Shown one piece after another: positions 21,752 to 30,309 of a DNA stretch of 37,298 bases. The stretch is from a virus: the IMG/VR virus record IMGVR_UViG_3300011440_000040, positions 1-37,298 of that record; one strand, 5' to 3'. Every line of letters starts with the position of its first letter. Within the stretch, counting starts at the first letter, position 1. The notes beneath the pieces are model-generated. The model was given only the letters and a program-made list of their open reading frames with translations, had not been told where the DNA came from and ran no database searches. The translations under genes and the position numbers were made by a program.

Positions 21752-22672
21752 ATGAAATTATCCCAAATGATTGATGGTTTTTTTGTTGTGCGTCGCAATC
21801 GGTACAGCGAACAGATGCGCGGCTCGTTTCGGCATTGCTTTAATCGCTTCTCTCGCTTCTTTGAAGAAGATGTAGAGTTCGCCTCTATAACCTCGCAAGA
21901 CATCAAGCGGTATGTCGTGCTTCTCGAATCCGATGGCCTCAAGGATCGTTCCATCAATGACTATCTTGTGCGGCTTACGGCGCTTTGGTCGTTCGCACAA
22001 GATGAGTTCAAATTGCCGAATATCATTCGAGAGGTCGAGAAGCGCAATTACTCCGAGCGGGAAATTGTGCCGTTTACGCAAGAAGAGGTAAAGGCCATTC
22101 TAAACGCGTCAGAATGGATGATGGCATGGAACACTCAAAAGGGGAAGGAGGTGCGCGCGAAACGTCCCACTTGGCGGCGTGATGTTGCAATTCTCATGGT
22201 ATTGGTGGATGTAGGCTTGCGTGCCACTGAACTGTGTAAGCTAACGGTGGGAGATTATCACAGCGAAACGGGGCGACTGTTAGTGCGCTTCGGCAAAGGC
22301 AACAAGCAGCGCACTGTCTTCTTGGGAACTGCCGCCCAGCGCGTTCTGTGGCGATACATGATGAGCCGTGATCGCATCAAGCCAGCCGACCCTCTCTTTA
22401 TCACCCGCGAAAACAAAAGCCTTATCCGCACCTACTTGGCACACATGATTACTCGCCTCGGCAACAATGCCAAAGTGCCGAACGCCCATGCCCACCGTTT
22501 TCGCCACACCTTTGCGATCCAGTATCTTCGCAATGGCGGCAACATCTTTGAGCTTCAACGTATTTTGGGCCACGAAGAGCTTGATACGGTGAAAATCTAC
22601 CTTCAATATGCCGAGGTGGACATAGAGCGCGCGCAGAGGGCGAATAGCCCCGCTGACAACTGGCGACTCTGA
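21752..22672 (+). CDS. int: Tyrosine recombinase / phage integrase
   Basis: A 306-residue protein from the ATG at 21752, with GGAG seven bases before it; longer in-frame starts run back through the tRNA-like segment and are rejected. The N-terminal part (to about 100) is the SAM-like core-binding domain. The catalytic part has R157 (LVDVGLRATELCKL), K in GKGNKQR, H248 and R251 (HAHRFRHTFAIQYLRNGG), H274 (RILGHEELDT) and nucleophile Y283. It should recombine attP with a host site, probably tRNA-Pro. Confidence 0.93.
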   Translation: MKLSQMIDGFFVVRRNRYSEQMRGSFRHCFNRFSRFFEEDVEFASITSQDIKRYVVLLESDGLKDRSINDYLVRLTALWSFAQDEFKLPNIIREVEKRNYSEREIVPFTQEEVKAILNASEWMMAWNTQKGKEVRAKRPTWRRDVAILMVLVDVGLRATELCKLTVGDYHSETGRLLVRFGKGNKQRTVFLGTAAQRVLWRYMMSRDRIKPADPLFITRENKSLIRTYLAHMITRLGNNAKVPNAHAHRFRHTFAIQYLRNGGNIFELQRILGHEELDTVKIYLQYAEVDIERAQRANSPADNWRL

Positions 22673-22692
22673 AAGACCCTGGCCGCCAACTA

Positions 22693-22718
22693 AGCCCGCC
22701 CTAACCGGCGGGCTTTTT
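22693..22718 (+). terminator. Intrinsic terminator after the integrase gene
   Basis: AGCCCGCC, six-base loop, GGCGGGCT, then TTTTT: an 8-bp GC-rich stem with T-run, 21 bases after the integrase stop. It separates the lysogeny transcript from the promoter at 22.8 kb. Confidence 0.92.
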
Positions 22719-22786
22719 ATTTCTCCGTACCAGTCACAACCAACGCCAGAAAAAAACAATTAAATAGTTCTGTTACGGTGATAAAT

Positions 22787-22841
22787 AACATTTTGGTTGT
22801 TGACAGGTGGGGCAAACCATGATAAAATAACACTGAAGTTG
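22787..22841 (+). promoter_or_regulatory. Strong sigma-70 promoter for the rightward genes, with the same operator-like elements as the leftward promoter
   Basis: TTGACA (22800-22805), 17 bases, TAAAAT (22823-22828). The 19 bases AACATTTTGGTTGTTGACA at 22787-22805 are identical to those at the leftward promoter and overlap the -35 in the same register. AACACTGAAGTTG (22829-22841) follows the -10, in opposite orientation relative to transcription compared with the leftward copy. It should drive the genes from 22938 on. Confidence 0.9.
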
Positions 22842-22937
22842 TTGTCCTGGGACGAAATAAAAAAAACGGGCCAGCATCTTGCGCTAACAAGAGCCAGCCC
22901 ACATCAACCACTAGACACCCAAAGGATACCACCACAA

Positions 22938-23201
22938 ATGAGACAGCACCAAAGAAGAAACACCTACGACACAGAACGGGCCAACGCAGCTGCCACCCGC
23001 AAGGCACAAGCGACACCCTTCGTCGCCACGCCCTACGAGCCTGAAACGCTGGCTGTTCTGGCAATGTACCACCAACTGCGTGCAGACGCCTACCAAGCCA
23101 AGCGCTACCCGCTGCCAAGTCGCAATGACTTTGTGCAGCGTGTGGATGGCAAGCTGGTGGCAACAGAGTACGCCTTGAGCTTGATGGCGGTGACAGCATG
23201 A
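22938..23201 (+). CDS. Small hypothetical protein, first gene of the rightward unit
   Basis: An 87-residue protein from the ATG at 22938, AAAGGA lying 11 bases before it; earlier in-frame starts fall within the promoter and leader. The N-terminus is very basic and polar (MRQHQRRNTYDTERANAAAT). The remainder has TPYEPETLAVLAMYHQLRAD and FVQRVDGKLVATEYALSLM, probably helical. Not recognised. It is coupled to the next gene by ATGA. Confidence 0.6.
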   Translation: MRQHQRRNTYDTERANAAATRKAQATPFVATPYEPETLAVLAMYHQLRADAYQAKRYPLPSRNDFVQRVDGKLVATEYALSLMAVTA

Positions 23202-23443
23202 CTACCGCACAGATCATCGCCGTAGGCCACGTTGCTGGGGGCGAGGTGCATTGGCGCATCGCCCCCCTCGTTACCGTTACTGACGCCGACATCGAAGCGC
23301 TGATCGACGAGGTGTACGCCAAGCCAGCATTGGGGATAGAGGACAGCGCGGGACTATTTGACATAATTGACTACGATGGCGAGCTAGAGGATCAGATCGA
23401 AGGCCGGTTGGATGAGGATTTTTGGGCGAGAGGGGGATGGTAA
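23198..23443 (+). CDS. Small acidic hypothetical protein
   Basis: An 81-residue acidic protein. The ATG overlaps the preceding stop (ATGA), and the stop overlaps the Rad52-like start (TAATG). It contains VTVTDADIEALIDEVYAKPA and DIIDYDGELEDQIEGRLDED. Charge and position before an annealing protein would suit a DNA-mimic or recombination accessory protein, but no motif supports a specific role. Confidence 0.6.
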   Translation: MTTAQIIAVGHVAGGEVHWRIAPLVTVTDADIEALIDEVYAKPALGIEDSAGLFDIIDYDGELEDQIEGRLDEDFWARGGW

Positions 23444-23961
23444 TGGACGAATTGCAAAAGCAGTTGAGTGTACCGTTTGCGCCAGGCGCAATCACTTGGA
23501 AGCCTGGCGCCACCAAAGAGAACAAATGCATGGCGCTCGCCTACGCGGATCTGCGTGCCTACCAAGACCGGCTGGACGAACTTTGCGGCATGGAGTGGGG
23601 TGTCGAGTATCAGCCCTGGGGCGACGGTCGCATCATTGCCCGCCTCACGATCGGCGGCGTCACCCGCGCCAGCACCGGCGAGATGAATAGCCAAGAGGAA
23701 AGCGCCGGTAATGGTGGCACGGTCGCCGAGGCGCAGGCGTTCAAGCGTGCAGCTGCTATGTTCGGGTTGGGGCGTTACCTCTATGAGTTGCCGAGCCTTT
23801 GGGTAGAGTATGACGCCCAAAAGAAACGCATCACAGAGGCTGGCCAGGCTGAACTCGACAGTCGCTATAAGGCATGGTACGCCAAGAGGATGGCCGCCAC
23901 CGCTAAGGTCGAGACTATGCAAGACGCCAGTTCCAACGGTCACATGAAAGTCGCCGCATAA
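23443..23961 (+). CDS. Rad52/Rad22-type single-strand annealing protein
   Basis: A 172-residue protein from the ATG at 23443, overlapping the previous stop (TAATG) with AGGGGGATGG just upstream. It has the Rad52 N-terminal domain pattern: YADLRAYQDRLDELCGMEWG, then GRIIARLTIGGVTRASTGE, and GGTVAEAQAFKRAAAMFG followed by LGRYLYELP. This is the conserved ring-forming DNA-binding core shared by phage and eukaryotic Rad52. It anneals single strands in phage recombination and repair. Expression from the operator-bearing promoter at 22.8 kb suggests it is on in lytic growth. Confidence 0.92.
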   Translation: MDELQKQLSVPFAPGAITWKPGATKENKCMALAYADLRAYQDRLDELCGMEWGVEYQPWGDGRIIARLTIGGVTRASTGEMNSQEESAGNGGTVAEAQAFKRAAAMFGLGRYLYELPSLWVEYDAQKKRITEAGQAELDSRYKAWYAKRMAATAKVETMQDASSNGHMKVAA

Positions 23962-24029
23962 TCAACCCCAGAGCTTGGCTCCGCCGCTTGACGTGATTCG
24001 CCCGCTCGACTATGATCCAGTAAACAAAT

Positions 24030-24064
24030 AGCCTTTGCCTGTACTCGACACACAGGCAAAGGCT
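24030..24064. other. 13-bp perfect hairpin after the Rad52 gene
   Basis: AGCCTTTGCCTGT pairs with ACAGGCAAAGGCT across nine bases. On the plus strand no T-run follows; on the minus strand ATTTGTTT does, so it could stop leftward transcripts. It lies in a 326-base gap between the Rad52-like and methyltransferase genes that also holds the terminator at 24129. I see no further gene in the gap. Confidence 0.7.
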
Positions 24065-24128
24065 GATGTCATTCGCTGTGGGCGCAGCGTTGACCGTGGA
24101 TACATTATATCATCCTCGCAACTAGCGC

Positions 24129-24160
24129 ACCCTTCGGCGATCTGCCGCAAGGGTTTTTTT
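24129..24160 (+). terminator. Intrinsic terminator of the Rad52 transcript
   Basis: ACCCTT and CGGC pair with GCCG and AAGGGT (one bulged C on the 3' side), followed by TTTTTTT. A strong terminator 168 bases after the Rad52-like stop. The methyltransferase beyond it therefore needs its own promoter, which I cannot place with confidence. Confidence 0.88.
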
Positions 24161-24287
24161 GCTTTTCGTGCTTGGCCCCTAGATTTATCGATGGGGAGAA
24201 GTAGGTTGGCAGGGCCAACATGAAAACTCTACGATGGATGAATCAGTGAGGCCCTCCATAGCTACCAGCCCAAACAAAGAGGTTGCC

Positions 24288-25943
24288 ATGCCCCCCAAGA
24301 GAAATACTCTCTATTACGGCGACAATCTGCCGATCCTACGGCAGCACATTCCAGACAACTCTGTCGATCTAGTCTATCTTGACCCACCCTTCAACTCCAA
24401 CCGCAGCTACAACGTGCTTTTCAAGGATGAAGGCGGCGCTGACTCCGAGGCCCAGGTACAGGCTTTTGTTGATACCTGGCACTGGAACGAAGCGGCGGCG
24501 GAGCAGTACAACCAGCTTGTGACTGGCCCCCATGTTGAGATGGGCCAGTTGATCGTCGCCCTGCGTGACTTCATCGGTGAGAACCAGATGATGGCCTACT
24601 TGGTGATGATGGCGTCGCGGTTGGTGGAGCTGCACCGCGTGCTAAAGCCCACAGGAAGCCTCTATCTGCATTGCGACCCCACAGCCAGCCACTACTTGAA
24701 GATCGTGCTGGACATCATCTTTGGGCCGGAGAACTTCCGCAACGAAATCGTTTGGAAGCGCACATCAGCACACGCTAATGTGAAGCAGAAATACGGCGTA
24801 GTTCACGATCTGCTCTTGTTCTACTCGGGGTCTGCACATTACACCTGGAATCAGATATACGAGCCATATGATGAGGAATACATCAACACGTTCTTTGATC
24901 AACGAGATGAAACCGGACGGCTCTATGCAAGGCGTGATTTGACGGCTTCAATGCAGCGAGCTTCATCCGGACAAATCTATACTTGGAAAGGCGTTACCCC
25001 TCCGCCCAGCAGATGTTGGGCTATGACCAAAGAGCGAATGGACGAATTAGATACATCTGGGCGCATCCACTGGCCAAAAAAAGAGGGTGGAATGCCGCGC
25101 TTGAAAATGTACCCCGAAGATTTGCCAGGAATCCCCTTGCAGGACATTTGGCTTGATATTTCTGTTATGCATAATTTGTCTGCCGAACGCTTGGGCTATC
25201 CTACCCAAAAGCCCCTCGCTCTCTTGGAGCGCATTCTGGCGGCGTCAAGCAATCCGGGTGACGTCGTGCTTGACCCCTTCTGTGGCTGTGGGACGACTAT
25301 CGCCGCTGCACAGCGCATGGGCCGACAGTGGATCGGCATTGACGTGACCCACCTGTCAATTGCTCTGCAAAAATATAGGCTGGCCGACGCCTTCGGCCTG
25401 GTGGCAGGAACGAACTATGACGTGGTCGGGGAACCTGCCGATCTGGACTCTGCCCAACAACTGGCCGAAGAGAATCCCTACCAATTTCAGTGGTGGGCGC
25501 TGTCGCTGATTCGGGCGCGTCCCCTGGGCGCAGATGCCGGCAGTAAGACGGGCAAGAAGGGTGCAGATCGGGGCATTGATGGCGTAATCAGCTTTGTTGA
25601 CGATGCCACTGGCAGACCCAGGCGGGCGCTGGTGCAAGTCAAGGGTGGCAAGGTCAGCAGCCGAGACATTCGCGACCTTGTAGGGACGGTCAACCGAGAG
25701 AAGGCGGCAATGGGCATCTTTGTCACGATGGAGCCAGCATCGCGCCCAATGGTCACAGAAGCGGGGAGCGCGGGACACTACCATTCTCCTGGCTGGAATC
25801 AGCGTTACCCAACAATCCAAATTCTGACCATCGAAGAATTGCTGGACGGCAAGACGGTCAATATGCCGCCGACATCGATCACCTTCGCCAAAGCAGAGAG
25901 CGACCGCACGGCCAGCGATGGTCAGTTAAAATTGAACTTCTAA
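24288..25943 (+). CDS. DNA methyltransferase fused to an Mrr-like nuclease domain
   Basis: A 551-residue protein from the ATG at 24288, with AGAGG five to six bases before it; an ATG at 24234 gives 18 more residues. Motif IV is [10 protein letters not shown] (D32-F35), followed by the target recognition region and then motif [10 protein letters not shown] (329-337). This order places it with the beta class of N4-C/N6-A amino-methyltransferases. The C-terminal 150 residues look like an Mrr-type endonuclease: [13 protein letters not shown], then [20 protein letters not shown], a D...QxK core (D431, Q450, K452). It may be a one-protein restriction-modification enzyme or a methylase with a regulatory nuclease domain. 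The upstream terminator marks it as a separate (moron-like) unit. Confidence 0.9.
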   Translation: MPPKRNTLYYGDNLPILRQHIPDNSVDLVYLDPPFNSNRSYNVLFKDEGGADSEAQVQAFVDTWHWNEAAAEQYNQLVTGPHVEMGQLIVALRDFIGENQMMAYLVMMASRLVELHRVLKPTGSLYLHCDPTASHYLKIVLDIIFGPENFRNEIVWKRTSAHANVKQKYGVVHDLLLFYSGSAHYTWNQIYEPYDEEYINTFFDQRDETGRLYARRDLTASMQRASSGQIYTWKGVTPPPSRCWAMTKERMDELDTSGRIHWPKKEGGMPRLKMYPEDLPGIPLQDIWLDISVMHNLSAERLGYPTQKPLALLERILAASSNPGDVVLDPFCGCGTTIAAAQRMGRQWIGIDVTHLSIALQKYRLADAFGLVAGTNYDVVGEPADLDSAQQLAEENPYQFQWWALSLIRARPLGADAGSKTGKKGADRGIDGVISFVDDATGRPRRALVQVKGGKVSSRDIRDLVGTVNREKAAMGIFVTMEPASRPMVTEAGSAGHYHSPGWNQRYPTIQILTIEELLDGKTVNMPPTSITFAKAESDRTASDGQLKLNF

Positions 25944-25984
25944 GCTAATTCCCCCCCCACCAGCCCAAAGGAGCTTCCCCCTAA

Positions 25985-27088
25985 ATGAACCGGCTCGCTT
26001 TCTTCCTGATCATCGCCTTACTCGTCGCCGCCAGCGTGGGAATCGTCCACGCTGATACAACCTATATCCCCACCGCGCGTAATGGCATCGCCCGCGCTGG
26101 CACGCCAACCAGCACCGTGACCGCTACGTCAACCGGCCAGGGTAATGGCGAAACGCAGACGCCCACCAGCACGCCCACCAGCACCGGCACCAACACCGCC
26201 ACGCCTACGGCGACGGAGACCAGTTGGATTGTTCCTGGCGACACCAGCACGCCAACACAAACACCGACTATCACCCCAACCCCAACCGCGACCGACGAGC
26301 AAACCGGCGCCCCCTGTTCATGCGCGGCTGACACCCTCAACTGTTCGGACTTCGGCACGCAGCCCGAAGCCCAAGCCTGTATGAACTATTGTGTCAACCA
26401 GGGACAAGGCGATATTCATGGGCTAGACGGAAACGATAATGATGGGCTGGCCTGTGAGAGCTTGCCGGGCGGGGCCGGGGAGATCACCGTGTTGGATAAT
26501 CACTTGGCCTATACGAACAGCACCGAAAGCCTTTATATCGTGGGAGAGGTGCAAAACAATACGGATGATCGAGCGCGGTTCACCAAGATCGCGGTGAATC
26601 TTTTCACTGCGCAAGGCCAGTTGGTTGACACGGAATACACCTATACCCCTCTTGATTATCTGCCTGTTGGGGCAACAACCTGCTTTAAGATTATCTTCTT
26701 CTCGGAGGCACCCAGCTACTCTTATTACACGTTTGAAACCGATTACTCTGCTACAAGTGCAGCGTCACTCCCGATAGCGCTACTTGGGCATAGCGGCTCA
26801 TATCACGCCACTATTGAAGATTGGTATGAGGTAGTTGGGCAGGCGCGCAATGATAGCGATGTCAATGCTGAATTTGTAACCATTACCGGCACACTCTATC
26901 GGAGCAATGGACAGGTTTTAGATTGTGACTTCACCTATACAAATGCTGATGTGTTGACGCCTGACCAAGTGAGTACCTGGGAGATACTCTTTTTACATGC
27001 GCCCGAAGGCTTAGTTAGCAGTTACAAGGTGGAGGCCCAGGGAAGGGAAGAGACACCCTCTTTCACCGGCTTTAGGGTGATTCGCTGA
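25985..27088 (+). CDS. Secreted protein: signal peptide, Thr/Pro-rich linker, excalibur-like motif, two FxLYD-like domains
   Basis: A 367-residue protein. Residues 1-23 are a signal peptide ending in HA-D. About residues 38-105 are a Thr/Pro/Ser linker of the kind seen in cell-surface proteins of Chloroflexota. About residues 109-160 carry six Cys and a calcium-binding excalibur-like HGLDGNDNDGLACE. Then two beta domains of FxLYD type: one with NHLAYTNSTESLYIVGEVQN, the other with YEVVGQARNDSDVNAEFVTI. It has no place in a virion or replication module and is probably a lysogenic conversion gene acting outside the cell. Substrate unknown. Confidence 0.8.
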   Translation: MNRLAFFLIIALLVAASVGIVHADTTYIPTARNGIARAGTPTSTVTATSTGQGNGETQTPTSTPTSTGTNTATPTATETSWIVPGDTSTPTQTPTITPTPTATDEQTGAPCSCAADTLNCSDFGTQPEAQACMNYCVNQGQGDIHGLDGNDNDGLACESLPGGAGEITVLDNHLAYTNSTESLYIVGEVQNNTDDRARFTKIAVNLFTAQGQLVDTEYTYTPLDYLPVGATTCFKIIFFSEAPSYSYYTFETDYSATSAASLPIALLGHSGSYHATIEDWYEVVGQARNDSDVNAEFVTITGTLYRSNGQVLDCDFTYTNADVLTPDQVSTWEILFLHAPEGLVSSYKVEAQGREETPSFTGFRVIR

Positions 27089-27110
27089 CCGCCATGCTAA
27101 AATAGGGACC

Positions 27111-27308
27111 ATGTATCTCGACGCTTGGCTGACCTATTACCGCAGTCTGCCCGGCCACACCATCGCCGTCGAAGAGGATGGCAGCGAGTACGCCTGGATG
27201 GTCTATGATGAGGCTGGCGAGCTAGTAGATTGGTGGTGGCTGTATGAGGCGAATGAGACGCGGGAAATTGGCGACGATGGGCGACCGAAAAGGGAGGCTG
27301 GGAAATGA
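27111..27308 (+). CDS. Small Trp/Tyr-rich acidic protein
   Basis: A 65-residue protein with AGGGA just before the ATG, 22 bases after the secreted protein. It contains WLTYYRSLPGHTIAVEEDGS and ELVDWWWLYEANETRE. It is coupled to the next gene by ATGA overlap, which supports it as real. Not recognised. Confidence 0.5.
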   Translation: MYLDAWLTYYRSLPGHTIAVEEDGSEYAWMVYDEAGELVDWWWLYEANETREIGDDGRPKREAGK

Positions 27309-27448
27309 TCGGCGATGTCTTGTACAACACGGTGATGTTCTTGCGATCCCTTCTGCCGCGCAGGTGGCGCAGATGGTTAGGTCACAAGACGGGTGTCGGC
27401 TTTTCGCCATCGCGGGCATGGGCTGGCTTTGACCCCTATGATTGGTAA
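27305..27448 (+). CDS. 47-residue basic protein at the end of the rightward arm
   Basis: Read directly: the ATG at 27305 overlaps the preceding stop (ATGA); the stop is TAA at 27446-27448. It has a hydrophobic-basic start, DVLYNTVMFLRSLLPRRWRRWLG, and ends in WAGFDPYDW. It may be amphipathic and membrane-associated. It is the last rightward gene; the late operon ends 31 bases further on the other strand. Confidence 0.45.
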   Translation: MIGDVLYNTVMFLRSLLPRRWRRWLGHKTGVGFSPSRAWAGFDPYDW

Positions 27449-27478
27449 GTGGCGATGCTCTCCACTGTGTTATTTATC

Positions 27479-27733
27479 CTAATAGTCGTGACGATGTAGG
27501 TCAAGCATGTTTTGCGGAAAGCCATTGTTGGATGCCAGGAACGTGTTGAGGTCGTTGAAGAACTGGATAATCTGCCCTGTCTCCGCCGCCATCTCCGCCA
27601 TCCCCAACGCGCCGCCCTCTACCTCAAACTTGCGACTGTATGAATCCGCATCATCAGCCGCTTGCGCCAGCTTCGTCATAATGTCGCGGCCTAGATTGTA
27701 AAAACGGTTGGCTTCCTCTGCTGTCATTGCCAT
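27479..27733 (-). CDS. Small helical protein ending the late operon
   Basis: An 84-residue protein; GGGGAG seven bases before the ATG. It is helical and acidic, with NRFYNLGRDIMTKLAQAADD and ETGQIIQFFNDLNTFLA. It follows the fibre gene by 12 bases. Tail-fibre accessory or assembly proteins often sit here, but no motif supports that. Confidence 0.55.
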   Translation of the reverse strand: MAMTAEEANRFYNLGRDIMTKLAQAADDADSYSRKFEVEGGALGMAEMAAETGQIIQFFNDLNTFLASNNGFPQNMLDLHRHDY

Positions 27734-27745
27734 GATATATCTCCC

Positions 27746-29191
27746 CTAGAACCACATAAGCTCTATTGCAATTGTATAAGTCAACGAACCCGCCGTTCGC
27801 CTCACGTCCACGCTGCCATCACTGTTGACACGCAGATTGAGCGTGTTACCGCCGCTGTCGTAAATGTTCAGGCTGCTATTGTTGGCGATGGCATTACCGG
27901 TGGCGGCGATAGAACCGGTGGACGGCTTGACAAGTACCGTGAAGTAAATGCCAAGCGTGGCATCGCCTGTGCCATTGGCGACAATCGTCTGCGCGCTGCC
28001 ATCTATGGCGGTCTTGGTAACAAACATCCAGCCGCCTGTGCCATCGTGGACGTGCATCTTGCCCTGCGGCGAACTCGTGCCGATACCCACACGCCCTGTG
28101 GCTTCTTTGACAACAAGTAGGGCTGCAACGGTCTTGTCAAATACCGCCCAATAATCAACGGCATCGCTAGCAAATTGGACACCCTCTAGCATGGCTTGTC
28201 CGCTGCCGCCGTTAGCCTTAAAACTGGCTAGAATCTTGCCACTGTAACTTGTCGTTGGCGCTTGCAACGTCAAACTTTGTCCGTACTGGTCAACACCCGT
28301 AAACACAACCGCGCCTACCGTAGACGACATATCAATGGCACTTGTCAGCATATCGAACTTGGCGCGCGCAGTACCCGTTTGACCTAGTATAAAGACCCCG
28401 CCATCTTTGATGGCCGCCGCAAGCGCTCCACCATCGTACCACTGTTGGATGTCGCCTGTGCCGTCCTGTTGTGTTCTAAGCGCGGCCTGGTCATCACTGG
28501 CATGGTCTTGCACGATAGCGACAACCGCCGCATCTGTGCTTGTGCTAGTCAGGTTGCGCGTAACAGATAATGCGCTGCCTGTGGTTGCAGTAGAGTTAAA
28601 GGCATTGTTGGCCGTCCATGTGTTCGCCGTTGCCAGCAAGCCATAAAGCGTGTCAAAATAAGTCTTTAGATAAGCCTTTAGGTTTGTGCCTGTCACCCTC
28701 TTGGCAACATCGGAGGCGGCGCTGTCGGTAATCACAAAGCTATCGGCGTCAACAGGCGGATTCTTGGCGGAGTAGGAGCCAAGCAAAGCACTGTAAAGCG
28801 TATCAAAATAGGTCTTGAGAAACGCTTTTAAATTGGTGAAAGTCACCCGCTTAATAACATTACTTGCCGCCGAGTCCACAATGGGGAAGCTGTCCGCATC
28901 TATGGGTGGATTCTTGCTGGAGGCGGCAGCGTTGACTGCGCCGACATTGCCAGCATCCGTCACGTCGGCTGCCGTTTCGATGCCTGCCAGTTTGGTGAGT
29001 TCCGCAGCCGTCGCAAACTTGTTCGTGGTGGCACTATCGTCTATATCGTCAGCGTCAAGCACAACAACGCCTGTATCGCCGTTGACGCTAGTTACCGCAC
29101 CACCACCGCTGCCATGTTCAAGCCGCTGCAAAGCGTACACTTGACGGCGCAAGTCATCTAATTGTATAAGCAGGTCGTTTAATTGGCTCAC
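27746..29191 (-). CDS. Tail fibre / receptor-binding protein
   Basis: A 481-residue protein from a GTG at 29191 that overlaps the hub stop (GTGA). The N-terminus is a short coiled coil (residues 3-25). It is followed by VTSVNGDTGVVVLDADDI, a linker found at the start of many phage fibres. Two 50-residue repeats follow (see the repeat entry). The C-terminal 290 residues are Gly/Thr/Ala/Ser-rich beta sequence with GRVGIGTSSPQGKMHV, a common fibre motif ('GIGT.SP..kLhV'). It should form a trimer and bind the host. No peptidase-type chaperone (S74) end is seen. Confidence 0.85.
   Translation of the reverse strand: MSQLNDLLIQLDDLRRQVYALQRLEHGSGGGAVTSVNGDTGVVVLDADDIDDSATTNKFATAAELTKLAGIETAADVTDAGNVGAVNAAASSKNPPIDADSFPIVDSAASNVIKRVTFTNLKAFLKTYFDTLYSALLGSYSAKNPPVDADSFVITDSAASDVAKRVTGTNLKAYLKTYFDTLYGLLATANTWTANNAFNSTATTGSALSVTRNLTSTSTDAAVVAIVQDHASDDQAALRTQQDGTGDIQQWYDGGALAAAIKDGGVFILGQTGTARAKFDMLTSAIDMSSTVGAVVFTGVDQYGQSLTLQAPTTSYSGKILASFKANGGSGQAMLEGVQFASDAVDYWAVFDKTVAALLVVKEATGRVGIGTSSPQGKMHVHDGTGGWMFVTKTAIDGSAQTIVANGTGDATLGIYFTVLVKPSTGSIAATGNAIANNSSLNIYDSGGNTLNLRVNSDGSVDVRRTAGSLTYTIAIELMWF
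28622..28921 (-). repeat. Two tandem 50-residue (150-base) repeats in the fibre gene
   Basis: Residues 91-140 and 141-190 share KNPPxDADSFxIxDSAAS, then KRVTxTNLKAxLKTYFDTLY, at exactly 50-residue spacing. It is an internal duplication of a shaft module. Fibre length could vary by recombination between the copies. Confidence 0.9.
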
Positions 29192-30300
29192 GTTATATTA
29201 GCCGTTTCAATCTGGATACTCTCCGGCATCTCGTCACTCGGCACATAACTGACATCTACCGTCACGATTTGCTTGGTGGCGCTAATGTCAATAAACTTGC
29301 CCGTCACCAGGTCGCCATGAAAATAGTGAACACCGTACAGGCTGCCCGGCGTTTGGATCACATCCCACGTCAACTCATCTTTGGCGCGTAGCTCGTCCAG
29401 ACGCACGTCACCCGCTGCGTTGTAGCCGTCTGTCGTGCTGTATTGCCTGGCGTCGTGAAAGACTACCTTGCTGTTGTAGGTGGCGTTGTAGTTGGCCCCC
29501 GTCCTCACCTCGAAGTCACGCGAGCTATCCTCGCCCTGCCCGCCCACGACCGCTACCGTCTTTTCATTCAAGCGATTACGCCGCAAGACAGGATTGCTCA
29601 TGTTGCCGAAATTAAGGGCAAAGATCACCGTTGCGCTTCTATCTGTGCCAAGATACTGCGCGGTGCGAAATTGCCACGCCTGCGCCCCCGTGCGTGTCAG
29701 GTAGAAGTCTCTGTCACCAATGCGCGCCACTTCCTGCAAGGCATCCAGCAAGTTCGTATGGGCGCAAGCAAAGGTCAGCGTCGTGCCGCCCGCTCCGTCT
29801 GCCGCTACCGTGATATTAGCCAGGTCGGTGGTACGGATGCGCCCGTTGCCTGTGGTGGCCGAGGCGGTGACAGCGTTATAGGTGACAAGCGTCTTGAGGA
29901 TAGTCTCGGCGGGGTCACTGGTGAAGATGCTGCGGTCGGCGGTATTGGCAGGCCATGACACGCTTTCACGCGCCAGGAAATCCATTTGCCCAGGACACTC
30001 GGCTCTAAAGACAATGTTGCCGTCATCATCTGCGCTGCGTACCTCGTCCACAAACAAGGCTTCAAAGTCAGCGTAGGCGGTCACGCTGTTGGCTGTGTCC
30101 CAACGCCATACCTCTATCTGCGCGTCACGCTCAAGGTCGGCAATCGCTTCGTGTTCGCCGTCCAAGTCGAAGTAGAGTAGCCCTACGTCATTCAACTCTT
30201 TCTTGTACCATAGCTGACGAAAGCCGCCCTCCTGCCCTGTCAGGACACGCAAGATAGCGCCTGCTCTCGACTTGATGACAATTGCGTAGTCTGCTGCCAT
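29188..30300 (-). CDS. Tail hub / baseplate protein (ReqiPepy6 Gp37-like)
   Basis: A 370-residue protein downstream of the Dit-like genes. It matches the siphovirus Gp37-like / gp27-type hub family: an N-terminal barrel-like region with KSRAGAILRVLTGQEGG and LYFDLDGEHEAIADLERD; a middle with DPAETILKTLV and AHTNLLDALQEVARIGDRD; and a C-terminal barrel GVHYFHGDLVTGKFIDI. It should connect the tail tube with the fibre and open for DNA exit. Confidence 0.8.
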   Translation of the reverse strand: MAADYAIVIKSRAGAILRVLTGQEGGFRQLWYKKELNDVGLLYFDLDGEHEAIADLERDAQIEVWRWDTANSVTAYADFEALFVDEVRSADDDGNIVFRAECPGQMDFLARESVSWPANTADRSIFTSDPAETILKTLVTYNAVTASATTGNGRIRTTDLANITVAADGAGGTTLTFACAHTNLLDALQEVARIGDRDFYLTRTGAQAWQFRTAQYLGTDRSATVIFALNFGNMSNPVLRRNRLNEKTVAVVGGQGEDSSRDFEVRTGANYNATYNSKVVFHDARQYSTTDGYNAAGDVRLDELRAKDELTWDVIQTPGSLYGVHYFHGDLVTGKFIDISATKQIVTVDVSYVPSDEMPESIQIETANIT

Positions 30301-30309
30301 TAGAACGCC

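Noticed and set aside
27448-27475. Weak hairpin AGTGG/CCACT followed by GTGTTATTT between the converging arms
   Set aside because: Only five pairs and a poor T-run; a terminator is expected here but this one is not convincing.
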